Of a DNA stretch of 64,000 bases, positions 25,253-38,129 are shown piece by piece (the stretch's first letter is position 1; each line of letters starts with the position of its first letter). Position numbers and translations under genes: made by a program. Under the pieces are notes generated by a model, which worked only from the letters and a program-made list of their open reading frames with translations, was not told where the DNA came from and searched no databases. The stretch spans positions 61,722-125,721 of the forward strand of contig JBBBWG010026535.1 of assembly GCA_037176905.1 (NCBI GenBank). The letters are read 5' to 3'. The stretch comes from Azolla pinnata. Lineage: Eukaryota; Streptophyta; Polypodiopsida; Salviniales; Salviniaceae.

Positions 25253-27311
25253 ATGTCCTCGAGCTCTGATTCTGATTCGGAAGGATCTCCATGGATCCCC
25301 CTCTCTCAGCGTCCCGAGTGGTCCGACGTCTCCCCCCTCCCTCAAGACGACGGCCCTTCCCCTGTCGTCCCCATCCTCTACACCCCGCAGTTCCGGGAAA
25401 CCATGGATTACTTCCGATCCGTGCTCGCCATGGATGAACGTAGCCGTCGCTCCCTCCTCCTCACCGAAGAAGTCATCAACCTTAACGCTGGGAATTACAC
25501 GGTATTCTTTCTCGCTCTCTCTCTCTCTCTCTGTCTTCCTTTCTCGTCAGAAGAAAGTTCGTATTTTGGAATGCCGTGGTTGTTTAGCTGGAAAAATCAA
25601 GACGTTCCATTCTTAAGAGACGATCTCTACTTATTTTAACTCACGGCTGAAACGTCTAACAACAGTGTGCGAACGATGTGGAAAGACACGCTCTCCCTCC
25701 GTTTTGGAATTTTGGTAACAATCATAGCGAACGCGTGCTCTGTTGTGCCTTCTGAGTAGCCCCACATCGATGTGACGGTGTTTTGCATTGAAAACTCTAG
25801 TGAGGATTGTAATGTTGTTTTCAGGTTTGGCATTTTAGGAGGCTTATTTTAGAATCCTTATCTTATGATCTTTGGGAGGAGATGGAGTTCATTGAAAAAT
25901 TAGCTCAGTCAAATTACAAAAACTACCAGATTTGGTATGCCTTATTCCCCACAAAACATGTTTTTTCTAGAGAATTAAGATGGTTTGGATGCACATAACG
26001 ATAAGCTTTATGAATTCGTTAGGCATCATCGAAGGTGGGCAGCTGAAATTTTGGGTCCTGCAGCTAAAGAACGTGAACTGAGTTTCACGGAGATAGTGTT
26101 TATAGATGATGCCAAAAATTACCATGCTTGGTCGCATCGACAGGTTTGTAAGGTTCTTTGGGTAACAAATTAGTTGAATATTATTATTGCAGTTTCATGC
26201 TTTTGATGTGTAGGAAATGCTGCAATGTATAACTTTTCATGGTTTTGACATCTATGAAACATCTCTCCTATACAGATTAAAACTTGCTGAATCTGACTTC
26301 TCTTTGCATATAGTTTCATTGTTTAATTTTATAGGATACTTACAACAAAACACCTGTACATACACAATCTGGAACATTTGAATCTGACTTCTGTTTGCAC
26401 ACAGTGGGCACTAAAGGCTTTAGGAGGATGGGAATCAGAATTGGATTTCTGTGCTCATTTACTGCAAGAAGATATCTACAACAATTCTGCATGGAATCAG
26501 GTGCTTTGTCTGTATCTTACTTCGCCATCTTTTGTGTATATGATCTGTTATTTAGAGCATGTGCTCGCTTACTGCAACCACTGTAGGCCCTTCCATAGCA
26601 TAACTGATCAATTCAGGTCATTTTTTTTACAAATGAACAAGGATATCACATTCAAGGGTAGTTATTACAAAAGATAGGTCTCAAGGTTATCTTATTCTAT
26701 AAACCCTATAAAAAAGTGACTGTTNNNNNNNNNNNNNNNNNNNNNNNNNNNNNNNNNNNNNNNNNNNNNNNNNNNNNNNNNNNNNNNNNNNNNNNNNNNN
26801 NNNNNNNNNNNNNNNNNNNNNNNNGTTCAGAAAATAGCGAGCCAATGAAATCTTGATTTACTTGCAGCGTTACTTTGTTATAAAGAATAGCCCATTTCAC
26901 GGTGGAGTAGAGAGTGTGCGTGATTCGGAACTGAAATATTGTGAAGAGGCTATAGCACTTGATGCTGCAAATGAAAGTCCATGGAGATATCTCAAAGGTC
27001 TTTTCAAAGGTGACAATGTAGCACTTGTCAAAAACAAGGCAGTTGTTAATGTTTGTATGCAAGAACTACGGAAGAATAGTGATTGTATATTTGCATTAGA
27101 CCTTTCTCTGGATCTCATTTTGTTGGGATGTGCAGCTTCCCATCGTGATCTGTGTGAGTTGTTTGGGTTAGATGTTGAAACTTCAAATCCTTTGGATGTC
27201 GCTTCTTTTATATGTACTCGCTTGAAAGAGATTGATCCTATGCGTACTCTTTACTGGAGTTGGCGTCAAGCAACACTTCCTTCAACTCTTTCAGGTGGGG
27301 TGGACAATTGA
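25253..27311 (+). CDS. FTA: Protein farnesyltransferase/geranylgeranyltransferase I alpha subunit (339 aa)
   Basis: Shared alpha subunit of the cytosolic prenyltransferases that attach farnesyl or geranylgeranyl groups to C-terminal CaaX cysteines, working as a heterodimer with a beta subunit. Exons: 25253-25501, 25825-25934, 26023-26143, 26405-26500 and 26868-27311, phases consistent. The N-terminal motif [13 protein letters not shown] and [13 protein letters not shown] closely resemble plant FTA. The tetratricopeptide-like PPTA repeats are visible as [41 protein letters not shown] and [11 protein letters not shown], at about residues 80-240. Length fits the plant family (about 320-340 aa). 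A 100-N gap lies in intron 4 and does not remove coding sequence under this model. An acidic Ser/Asp leader precedes the conserved part. Confidence 0.95.
26725..26824. other. Assembly gap (100 N) in FTA intron 4
   Basis: Exactly 100 N between the FTA exons at 26405-26500 and 26868-27311. Exon phases join across it, so no coding loss is needed. Confidence 0.98.
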
Positions 27312-28627
27312 CAAAAGTGACAGCTTGTTTACTGTATTTCTCATGTTCAATTGACAAAATGTTCAAGATTGTTGCGTATCAATTGATTGTTCCTATGCTT
27401 AATCAACATAAAGCTAACATAGAAGAGAGAATGCAAGTGGGCAAGTCTCACGTTCTTGGGGTAGCATTGATCATGAATTTTATAATGAGGGCGTGCCCTA
27501 TCAGCTTTATCTCATTCTTTGAACCACTATACATTCTGTTTCAACTTTCATCTGTGGATATTATTAAATTTAATACATTTGTGTTGTGAATTTTCGCCAC
27601 TATGATTCAGGATAGAGAGAAATGTACACGATGAACAGCCTTAAACTATAGCATGCTTGATGAGCTCTCAAGATCCATTGTGCCTGATCTCCGGAGATGA
27701 GAGTGAACTGCATCATGGATGTGATAGAATGGCGCTATAAAACTATTGTCCCTGTCCCTCAAGTTCAGTGGATATTGAAAGCTATTGTCCCTGTACCTTA
27801 GGTTCTGAGTGGATATAGAGAGGTTTGGATGATTGCCAGTGTTTATACAACAGTCTGTAATGATTATAGGGCTTGGATGTTGTGCTGCTTAGCTGATTAA
27901 TGAGAAAACTAAACCTGATTGAAAAGTCATAGAATAGGTAACGAAATGGGACTCTACGAGGGCACATCCTGATCATATTTTGGGAAGCTTTAATCAGCAG
28001 ATTGATTCAAGTGCCGACATTGTACTATTACATGGTGATACCTTGCGAGTGAACCAGAATCTCTTCTCAGTAGTCTGATAGCTTTCCATTTCATAATAAG
28101 TAGGAAAGGGTAGTTCTCCAAGTGCCTAAATATGACAAACTTGCACTATTCCATCCATGGGCTTGGCTACTGAGCTTTTGATCTTGTATGATTTCTGGAG
28201 GTTCAGGCCATTGCTAGCACTGCTAACACTACAAGCACAATGCATTTTATAGGAACAAAGTTAAAGTCTCCAATGATATGCTTAGGAGACAAGGTGAGGA
28301 ATTTATTACTCTTCTATTATAGAAACCACTAAATGTGTCATTAAAAGAACACCCATATGACGTGATTTGTGTAAATATTGTATTCTTTGTGAGGGATGGT
28401 AAAAAGAGGTTTTAAGAATGAATAATCAAGTGCCTGATGTTTAACAATCAACGCATAGTAGCATAAGAAGAGGAGATTTGTATATGAATAATTGATCGTT
28501 TGTTAGCACTTTCTTTCTTATAGACATACGAATTCATCCAAGTAAACTATACATACCACCTTGTGCCTCAAAATGCCAGTATAAATTAAGAGGGCGCAAT
28601 ACATACGAAGTTTATGAAAGATTTTAC
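27312..28627. other. Convergent 3' flanks of FTA and MAM33-like genes
   Basis: AT-rich sequence between the two stop codons. No protein family recognised in either strand. The open frame at 27260-27589 is the FTA 3' flank in another frame. Confidence 0.5.
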
Positions 28628-30269
28628 TCAACCCTGACTTTGTGGACGACGTTGGATAAATCCCTCCATCTTCCGAAGCCACCTTGAATACTCCTCTTGA
28701 TCCTTGATGGGCATGAAATCAAGAAGAAACTTGTTGAGGTGAACATCGATTCCCCGCACTTTAAGATATTCTACGAAGCCCGCCTTGATGTTACTATTCA
28801 ATTTCCTAATGACACAGGGATTGCATAAGCATCAGCGTTGAGTTATTTCAGAGTTAGTGAAAATACAACACTAAACAGATGCAAAAATCAAAACCTCCAA
28901 AAATTTAATGTCAAATAAAGCATTTCACGAGTACACGCACTAACACTAACAAGTAGTAACCTCGAGCATGGGAAAATATAGTAATAACGTGTAAACAGCA
29001 CTAACAAAGATGATACAATCTAGCAAAGCTTAACATTTATTACTGCAGCATAGAAAACAATAAGGAAAAATCACGTAAAGAGCATTGAAAAAGATGATAC
29101 AATCAAGCAAATGTGACAATATCAATATCAGAAATGGAAGAAGACGAACAAAATCACCATAGCAAAATTAAAAAACGGAAGTCAATCAATCAAATTCAGA
29201 TAACTAGACACAAACAAAGCACACAAGCATTGAACATTAACAAACATATCGACAAACATTTCTGAGGCTTACGAGATGTCTGGCCCCTCATATGCGCATT
29301 CCCCAAGCTTTGAAATGTGGTCTCCATCCTTCAATAACACTTTTTCGATCCTGGATTTGTTCTCGAAAGCACAACAAACTATCTCCAAGAAAGGTCTTTG
29401 TGCACCTATTGAGACATGGATAAACATTTGAACCATCTTCATGGGTACATTTGGGTCTCGAGGATCAAAACCATCTTCTTCTTCATCATATCCTTCGCCA
29501 TACGTTTGATCATGATACACACATGAAATGTCAATGCTTTCGGCCCCAAATGTTCTGTGCAAATGGAGCTCTTTTGTGTTGGGATGATTCAGCATGTGAA
29601 ACGGATGAGGTAGCTGAATTTGGATATTTTCATTCGAAGGGCCTGACAATATTGGATCGATGTCAGTAAAGAGCAGCAATATGTCAGTATGTGGGGAGCC
29701 CTAGAAAACATAAAAGCATTATGCAAATGTGAACCTAAACATATGTAAAGTTAAACAATATAGGAGGCAGAATTCGATGTACGGAAACCGAGCAAGAGGC
29801 AAGATACACTGCTGATTCTAATGAAATTCACGCAGCAACCATGAATAGATATTTCCTAAAAAATCAATGATCTAGGCTCAATGATTCTAAACAGGAGAAA
29901 CATCAACACCAAGCTGGAAAAAACCTCAACAAATACGTAGTAGAAAAGCCTTGGAAAAGCTTACAAAGACGCGCCAGAATAGGATCCTAAGGACGAACCA
30001 AATGCAGATCTCAAAAGCTCTGAAATACCTGAATTTTCATCTCGCAAGGGGGAAGAAGACATTAGCTTACCGGCCTGGGCTTGGTTTTGGATTTGAAGCC
30101 GCAGGGATCGGAGCAAATCAAGGTCCCCCTCAGATGAACAAGAATCAACAGAAGAAGAAGAAGAAGAAGATGATGATGATGATGATGAAGGGAAATGGGC
30201 ATGGCGAAGCTGCGATCGATGCGCGATGATGGCAAAGAGACGAGGCGTTCGTCGGAGGAAAAACCCCAT
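28628..30269 (-). CDS. MAM33: Mitochondrial p32/MAM33-family acidic matrix protein (248 aa)
   Basis: Member of the p32/MAM33 family, trimeric acidic proteins of the mitochondrial matrix linked to respiratory-complex biogenesis and ribosome assembly. Exons in transcript order: 30269-30071, 29642-29273 and 28805-28628, phases consistent. The N-terminus MGFFLRRTPRLFAIIAHRSQ is an Arg-rich presequence suited to mitochondrial import, followed by a run of 13 Ser (about 28-40) encoded by a TCT/TCA microsatellite. The core has HLHRTFGAESIDISC and an acidic loop (YDEEEDGFDPRD). The C-terminus has CAYEGPDIS, FVEYLKVRGI and EEYSRWLRKMEGF, which match the family end. The exon-1 donor at 30070 was preferred over one at 29964 because only it joins in frame to the TTGTCAG acceptor at 29643. 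Confidence 0.88.
30149..30191. repeat. Coding trinucleotide repeat (GAA/GAT)n in MAM33-like exon 1
   Basis: GAA then GAT triplets on the + strand. Read on the coding strand they give the Ser run after the mitochondrial presequence. Confidence 0.85.
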
Positions 30270-30454
30270 GTCTTCCTCCTGCGATGGGGTTTCCCGAGGG
30301 GCATCTTCTATAAATAGCTACAAAGCCTATTTCAGGAAATGAAGGAATCTACGGCTTCTATATACGGTATGTTTTTGTAGCTACAAATTTACGCACTTGC
30401 CTGAAAAGGCCATCATTTGCCGTATGTGACTCTTAAGAAATAGAATCTCGACCT

Positions 30455-30775
30455 CCATGTCTTCCTCTGGAATCTCTAGAATCTCTGGAACGAGAGAGAC
30501 TCGTGGTTTCCGTCTCTGAAATCTTTGGAATCTTTGGGAAGGGAGAAAAGCGCAGATTTCCATCTCTGGAATCTCTGCCGGCCGAAGAAGCACGATTTCC
30601 ATCTCTGGAATCTCTGCCGGCCTAAGAAGCACGATTTCCATCTCTGGAATCTTTGGAACAAGAGAGAAACGTGATTTCCATCTCTGGAATCTCTGGAAAG
30701 AGAGAAAAGCGTGATTTCCATCTCTGGAATCTTTGGAAAGAGAGAAAAGTGCGATTTCCATCTCTAGAAGCTTTG
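30455..30775. repeat. 39-40 bp minisatellite upstream of MAM33-like gene
   Basis: GATTTCCATCTCTGGAATCT recurs at about 30555, 30594, 30633, 30673, 30713 and 30753, a period of 39-40 bp, with more degenerate copies back to about 30460. The linker between copies varies (for example GCCGGCCGAAGAAGCAC versus GGAAAGAGAGAAAAGCGT). The 137-codon minus-strand frame across it is repeat translation. Confidence 0.9.
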
Positions 30776-30794
30776 TGGGCTCGACACCCCCCAT

Positions 30795-33048
30795 CGGTCA
30801 ATCCATCGTCCTAGCAAACGCAATAAACAGAAGTGCAAGGCTTGCCGAATATGCAAGCATCCTAGACGTTAATCAACGATACATTCTATTCATTGTAACA
30901 TTCACGACACTAATCTTAAATGTCAAAAAATATGCAGAATAGTACCCTTGTCATCCTCCCATGTTCTACATCCTTGCCATTATGTAAATTGAGGTGAGAC
31001 TTTCTTCCGATGAATGCTCAATATAAAAGCCAAGATAAATCGGTCCCATGCATACGAAAGATTTTTACGAGCGATTTACAAAAATAGTGAAAGGCTACCG
31101 CTTTGTTTTTAAATTCCTTCTTTTGGTTTCATCCAAGTTGACTTGTTATCAAATGTTCTCACCCTAACGCACCTAAGTTAATTAGCACATGTAATTCATC
31201 ATCTCCTTATATAAGGCAAAATTCTTGTTATCAAAACACACTCTGATTTTTAACTTGTCAGAGATACTGATGCATCGTTTAATGGAAGATTCCTTCAGCT
31301 TTGTCCATCTTCAATCACAATATGGTTTGGGTATTACCAATTTGAGAACGAAGAAGTCTAGTATAGATTACATCTTTTTTATACAAGTGGGATAAGAAAA
31401 ACCTTTCTATGTAAGATATTATCACATACTTCCGCATTTTCATGACAAGAAAAAATACAAGGAAGGTTGTTCAAATTTAATAATTCAAATTAAGTTTATG
31501 TTTTCAAAAATCTTGGAACCACCGACCCTAAAAATCAAAGGAAATTTCGTAAATTGTTTATAATCTATGTTCGTTTCGAGAATTCCCTAAGAATCTTAAA
31601 AGAGAACATACAATGTTGTTTATCTTTTGTGCAAACATGTTTGAAGACACTTCTTTTTCTAAGACTAGTGTGATAATGGCTACACGAGAGAGAGATTCTT
31701 TATCAGCTACTTTGGAACATCTCACAAAGCTTGGTAAAATTTTTGATGTTTTCCTAAAGGAGGCTATAATCCAATTGGAAAATGTTGTCTGTAGCTTCAA
31801 ATGTACGCAAGGTGCACCAAACGAAACATATGAGTTTGCACTATCAAATGATAGATTTGGGAATTAAGTAGCCTTTTCCCAAAAAATCAAGAAGCTTAAA
31901 ATCCGTAGACTTGTCATCATTTCATTGTATGCAAAAGGCTAATAGAAATTAATCAATGAAAGACAAGTTCGATATTAAATCTAAAGAGAGTGAAAACGAT
32001 TTACTACAAACACTTGTAAATGGCTATTTACATTAAAGAATGATATATTCCCTGCATTTGGTGCTCTAATATACTACATTGTTATTTAGAATAGCTAAAT
32101 ATCTTGTTTCACATTAGTTTATCATAGTTCATCATTGAGGTAAAGTTGCAATACTTGTGTAAATTTACTAGTTTCTTTCTCAAGCTAAGCATTTTCTAAC
32201 CACAGAAGGGGGTTCATGTAAAGTTGCTATGTTATTTTGAGTGCTTTGGCAATGACCTAGTATGATGACAATTTGGGTTAAAGTTTTCGTGTGACATTCG
32301 GCCTGTTTTTTTAAAGCACAAGAGCATAGAAATTTGGGCATTAACAAAACCAGTTATTTTAATGAGTTAAAAACCATTGCCACTATTACAAGCACATTCC
32401 CACTCCTGTACCAAAACTAAGATGACATTGGGTTTTGATGTATTACCATCCATGGCTTGAAAATTGTGTTGTCAAACAGGATCCAAACACCCAATTCAAC
32501 CTTCCAAGCTCCACATCCTCGAAATTGATCAGCATGCTTCACATCCTTGAAATAAGGTTGACAAGCGTCACATTATGAAAAATTGATCCTTCCTCTCTTC
32601 TTGTATACAACTTTCTCAGAGTTTTGCTCTGGCTTTTCACTTTCGGACTAAATTAAACGACTCTTCTTACTAGATACCACCATGGAACAGCAAGGTTGAA
32701 CGCCTGACCTCAGCTCTCGGACTAATTTTGATTTTGTTGGGAATTATCTGAAGAGAATGGTGCAAATAATGATCAAGTATGCATGCAGCAGTAAAGTTTG
32801 AGAGCCTTTATTCTTTGGTGAGCCTTTCCATCATCTCAGTAATCTGATCATTTCAAAGATCAGTATCCCAAGAGAATGGTAAAGTCCGTTATTTCTAAAT
32901 ACAAAAGAAAGTCTTTTTTATTGCTGGTGCCCGTGAAAATCATTTGAAATCTCTGGAAGAAGGACCCAAATGATGAATGAATGTACCACAAGATCTTTTT
33001 TGTTTTTGGGGGCTTTTCGAGACCTTTTTATCTGTCTGACCCTAACAC
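30795..33048. other. AT-rich intergenic region
   Basis: No gene recognised. An 84-codon + strand frame at 31613-31867 gives a hydrophilic product with no family resemblance that I can see. The right part should include the PRPP-synthetase 3' UTR. Confidence 0.4.
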
Positions 33049-36000
33049 TTAGATATGCAGGGCAGCTGCAATGGACCCTGCTAAACTAAGAACTTCAAAA
33101 GGTGCCTTTCCTGTAACTTCTTTAACCGTTGATGGACACGAATCTGTAATCCAGAAATTTGTGAAGCCTTTCTCTCCCTCTTTGCAAGATATGCGAGAAA
33201 AACAAAATTTAGTTCAACAAAACACTCCATGATGATTGTGGAAAAAGACCCCATTGCAAATTGTTACTCACCTTTCATTAAAAATTTCTCCCAAGATCGT
33301 TGAGGGAAAACTCCATGAGTTGTATATGCACTTATTTTTGAAGCTCCATGAGCTAAAAGAACTTTCTGGAGATGAGAAACAAATTATGAGAAACTTGCTA
33401 AACTCCACAACCTCTAAAGTTTCCCCTTTTAAAAGTTATTGGTTCATCAAAATTAAGTTTTTTGGCTTCTCAAAAATGAAGAACATCCATTGAAGCACAA
33501 GAGACTACCTGACACTCGATCAACGTTCCACCTGACTGGACAAGATCATCAACAATGACCACGTGCCTCCCATAAGCCTCACCCTCTTTAAGACGAACAA
33601 TTCTTTTATCACCTTCACGAACTTTGGTACATATTATCTAAGAAAAAGATGTTATAAATCTGACATCAAAGGCTCTGAAATACCATACCAAAGGCTTGAA
33701 ACCAACCCCATAAAAATAGCAATACAATGAAAAGCAAATTTGCTGCTTTATTGAAAGTCAGCCAAGAATACATTGACAAAAATATATCAAGACCAGGCAA
33801 CTCAACTCATCTGGACATATAGCTAGAAAGCAATGATCAGTAAAAGGTTAAAGCATACTACAGATAATTGTGTAGACAGAAAAAGGCTTAGAAAGGTTTG
33901 CATGTCTCATCACCAGATATTCACCGAAAAAATGAATCATTGTTGTGTAATTTTTAATTTGGTAGAAGAAATCCAGGCTGTTTTCGAATACAAGGATTAA
34001 GGGGCTTAAAGTTTTCTGCAGATGGACGCATTCACCTCATTCTGGCTGTGGTGCTTAAACAAACTTGAAATGAGATTAATAAACATTAACAGCACCAAGT
34101 TGACCATTCACATGTTGGTTCACCTAAAAAGGGCTTCAGATAGCCATTGGCCAATTGACTGGATCCGAGATCTGTGTAGATAGACACAGAGAGATCTGGG
34201 TATCTTCCTCAGATACGATCACAAAAGTGAGAAAGGGTTTGGTTAGCACCCTCCAAAACAGTCATCAGAAACCACAATGTTGTGTTTCATGAGTAAAAGC
34301 TGGTGACAAGTATGATGCCTCAAGAAAAAACAGGTCAAACTTCAGTAAGAAAAGCTAGCAATTGATGCAGAGCAAAAAGACCTTTAAGATACCCAATAAA
34401 TTTGACACATACGATTAACATATTTAATCGACAACCCAGATTCATGGTTTCTACTAGTGCCCAATGAGTTTTATTGGTAGTCAATATGACAGCCCGTGGG
34501 ACACATTTTGCTCTGCCAGTTGGATAAGTCCGTAGCTGTATCGAATGGATGTAAAAGAATTGAATTTCTTCATAGAAACATGGATCAAGAGCTGTATATG
34601 AAGCTACTGGACAGCCTTATAATCCCCATGCAAGAGAATTCAGTGTGCATACTCGGGAGAAATTTATCCCTTGGCATTAAAGAGTTTGTGGAAGTCTGCC
34701 CTGCCCTTGGAGTTCAAATTCTAACGTTGAGTTTTTTAAGTTGGAATTTACTTTCAGCTGCAGGTGTATTTTATGCTTTGATCTATTATAACCTGTCAAC
34801 GATTCACTGTCCTAATTATCAAGTAATCATTTTCAAGGCTACTGGTTTGTAACAAATTCAACACACCATCATTAACTTGGGATAAAGGAAAATTGATAAA
34901 ATGAAAGAAGAACACCCAGAGCAGGAGCTACTGTTACATTGCCTCAACCTAAAATAAACAATGATCAAATTATAGCACCTGTTTTCCAAATTATATAACA
35001 TAATAAAGAACCACTGCAAAAGAAACCTTCTTCAACCCAAACACTAAATATATTAGATATTCACATACCGTGGGGAAATGTTGTAATTGATTATGAAAGC
35101 GTTTCCAAGAGCCTTCATCTGGAAACGCAATGCTAATCTGCATACATCTGACAAAGCACGAGTCAACAATTCATGTAGCACAGTATAAATTGTTGGATTT
35201 TTCCACTCTTACAAATAAAACAACAAGTTCTTGATCACTCTTACAAATAACGAACACAATCATACAACCTTTTGGCGTTGATCGTTCCATAGAAACAGTA
35301 TATAGCACATCTATGTGGAAGAACTACTATCTTATTTAGAGAAATCTTACTTGCAGAATTTTCACCGATGTGTTGTTAACAAGTCGACGCAATATATCAG
35401 ACTCTTTCTGAGTTTTATGCCATTTGCAAAATTATACATTTGAAAATATTTGAAGTGTAAACAAAGAAATAAAGGTATTATTGTTGAGCCCAAACTTCTC
35501 CTATTTTTTCTTGTCGGCAGTTAGACCAAGATCACATGATTAGCATATAGCCTATATTATCTAATTGGAGCTAAATAAATGAAGCATTAATTCATAATAC
35601 AAGTGAAGACCATCCTTTAAAACCATTGGGTAAACAAATTAGCTCCCTCATTTCAAATTCAGCATTACTTACATTCATTGAGTCCTCGAGCTGACGCAAT
35701 CGTTGCTTCAGAAGTGGGATCCCACTTTCAAAACAGGGCAAAACATTGTCACCAAAATAAAATCTCTCCTGCACAAGTGTGTAATTCTTGATCCTTGCAC
35801 ATATGTGGGAACAGTAAACATGTATGTGAAAAATGTATGTATGTATATAAACCACACATACACATGAATATATATGAAAAACTTCAAATCACGGCATAGC
35901 TCATAGCTATTATCCTCTACAGCCAGTATATAGACTTTCATCCTACCACATTAAAAACAAAGGAAACTTCAGAGAATAAATGCACCAAAATGTATCTTCG

Positions 36001-38080
36001 GGAAATGTCAAACATTTATGAGACATTATGTGGCATATAGATGTTGATCTTATCACAGATGAAAAAGGATAAATTCTTTACAACAATCATTTGGAATATA
36101 TTTTAACCCCAGAGAGGAAAATGATTAGGTACTTTCGAGTGGAGATGATATATATCTCAAGTTAAGTACTCGTGGGATATATATCTCAAGTTAAGTACTC
36201 GTGTACTTGAGTGAAAATAAAGACTCACAAAAAGATTTTCACAAAGGAAATAAAGAACAAAAATGAACCTGAAGAGCATGGATGTCAAAGATAACTAGGC
36301 TTGTGGGACCTCCTCTTGATATTGGAATGTTGGAGAGTATTCTAGCAAGAGTGAAAGCAGTAGCAATGTCTCCTTCATCTTCCATGCGCTCTAAGGTTCC
36401 GGTTGGGAAGAAAGGGAGGACTAAAGTAAAAGATGCCACAAACATTCTTGGCAGCGCATAAATTACAGAGAGCTGCTCGAAGATGACCGACGGTGAACTG
36501 AAGGAAGCCAAGAATGCAACATGTCGGCTTCTGATACCATGGGCATTGTGAATGAACAAATTTGGGAAGCCGTCAGGGAATGATCTGTGCAAGTGCAGAG
36601 GAACAATGGATGACAATTTGGAGAAAGAAAGATATAAAAATACAAATGACGTGTAAGACCGAAAGAAAAATTACATAAATCTTGTATTTGTGAATGATCA
36701 ACGTAGCTGTTACTAACTGTTACTTTAATGAAATTGGAAAATAAAATCAAATAAAATTAACATTAATATAAGAATCCATGTATTGATACTTCAAGATTAT
36801 CGACTAGACTAGAGAATGAACAATGGGAGGGAAGAAGTGGGAAAAACCGGTTTCCACTATCAAAAGCTACTTGCATGGCTAAAGTGCAACACTGAGAACA
36901 TGTGCTGAAAAAACAGATAAGTGTCTAGAATCAAATCTTTTTTGAATAAGCATGTGAAAACACTGAATAAAGATACTAATGATGTTTATTCGAACAAAGA
37001 ACTCCCTAAAGCCCAAATTTGGCGAATCCCTGAAACTTGGATTTGTTATGTAAAGGATACACCAAAATATTTGGAGTTAAAAACGAAAGAAAATCTCTTG
37101 CGAATCAATCAATTTTCTTCATATACTTCGAAATACAATAGCATGAAAAAGACGAATTTTCTTCAGATACTTCAAAATACAATAGCATGAAAAAAAATCT
37201 CAGACTTTAACAAGCAGAATTACTCTCCCAAACCAGGATAAACGATTGATCCCCAACATTTTGGAGTATAAAAGAGGAAATGTATGTGGAATCAACCGTG
37301 GTTAATACCATTCGGGAAAGATCACATCTATGGAAACAACAGATATTTTGCAAAGTTGAATTTTCTTACAGCCGTAAAACTGAGCTAAATCTAACAATTG
37401 TTGCTCGTTATGCATGAATCCAGGGAAGAAGAGGAAAGAGAAGGCCAGGGAATCGACATGAAAATGGGACATTGTCCCGCTCTCAAAAGGCCCAAACTCT
37501 ACAAAGAAACACTTCTAAGGTATAATTTCACACAAGGAATGAATACCCTTCTGAAATAAGAACTTTCTTTCCAAAGGATCAAACACACGAATTCCAGAAA
37601 GATAAAGAAGAACAAATCGTACCCCCAGTTGATGGACCTAAGCTCTACAGTATCCGATTCGGCCGCAATTCGGCGGGCGAGATCTTCGGTTTCGCTGCAG
37701 TAGAAGAGGCAGACGCTCTTCTTGTGAGATTTATCGATGAGTCGACAGGAAAGAAAATCCGACGGATCGGAGGCAGCAGAAGAGGAGGCGATGATACTAG
37801 CGGAGCCATCGAGTAGTGGCACAGCAGCAGCCGGGGGAGCGGTAACAATCGGGGAAGTCTGCATGTAGCTGCCGTTGCTGCGGTCGTGGTGCTGAGAGAG
37901 GGCTGAGGAGCGAGGAACGGAGAGGTGCAATGGAGGGAGCTTCCGGAAGGGGAAGAGGGCAAAGGAGGGTGCAGTGAAGGGACATAGAAGCGACGACGAG
38001 AATGGAAAGGAGGATGGCGATGGAGATGGCGATGGCGGTGGCGATGGCGATGCTAGAATCGACGAGGAAGAAGGCGCCAT
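33049..38080 (-). CDS. PRS: Ribose-phosphate pyrophosphokinase, plant class II, with N-terminal extension (428 aa)
   Basis: Makes 5-phosphoribosyl-1-diphosphate from ribose-5-phosphate and ATP, the precursor for nucleotides, His and Trp. Exons in transcript order: 38080-37623, 36584-36269, 35768-35673, 35137-35069, 33637-33509, 33365-33272 and 33173-33049. They total 1287 nt with consistent phases. Conserved segments are [66 protein letters not shown], the PRPP-binding loop [13 protein letters not shown] (about 339-351) and [13 protein letters not shown], ending [13 protein letters not shown]. The sequence resembles Arabidopsis PRS3/PRS4, the phosphate-independent class. The first 70 or so residues are rich in Ser and Pro and look like an organellar transit peptide, but plastid versus mitochondrion cannot be decided. 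The last exon acceptor at 33174-33175 was chosen for phase. Confidence 0.93.
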
Positions 38081-38129
38081 CTGCCGGAGCTACTCCTCTT
38101 CTTCCGCTTGGGATTTTGGAAACTGCAGA

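Noticed and set aside
30062-30304. Alternative first-exon frame for the MAM33-like gene with His6-Leu8
   Set aside because: The other frame gives a convincing mitochondrial presequence and joins in phase to an exon with a good branch/acceptor context.
30455-30775. Regularly spaced repeats that could suggest a CRISPR-like array
   Set aside because: Eukaryotic context, and the repeat is contiguous without unique spacers. It is a minisatellite.
30381-30794. 137-codon minus-strand frame with repeated RFQRW-like units
   Set aside because: It follows the 39-40 bp minisatellite and has no family similarity. Repeat translation is the simpler explanation.
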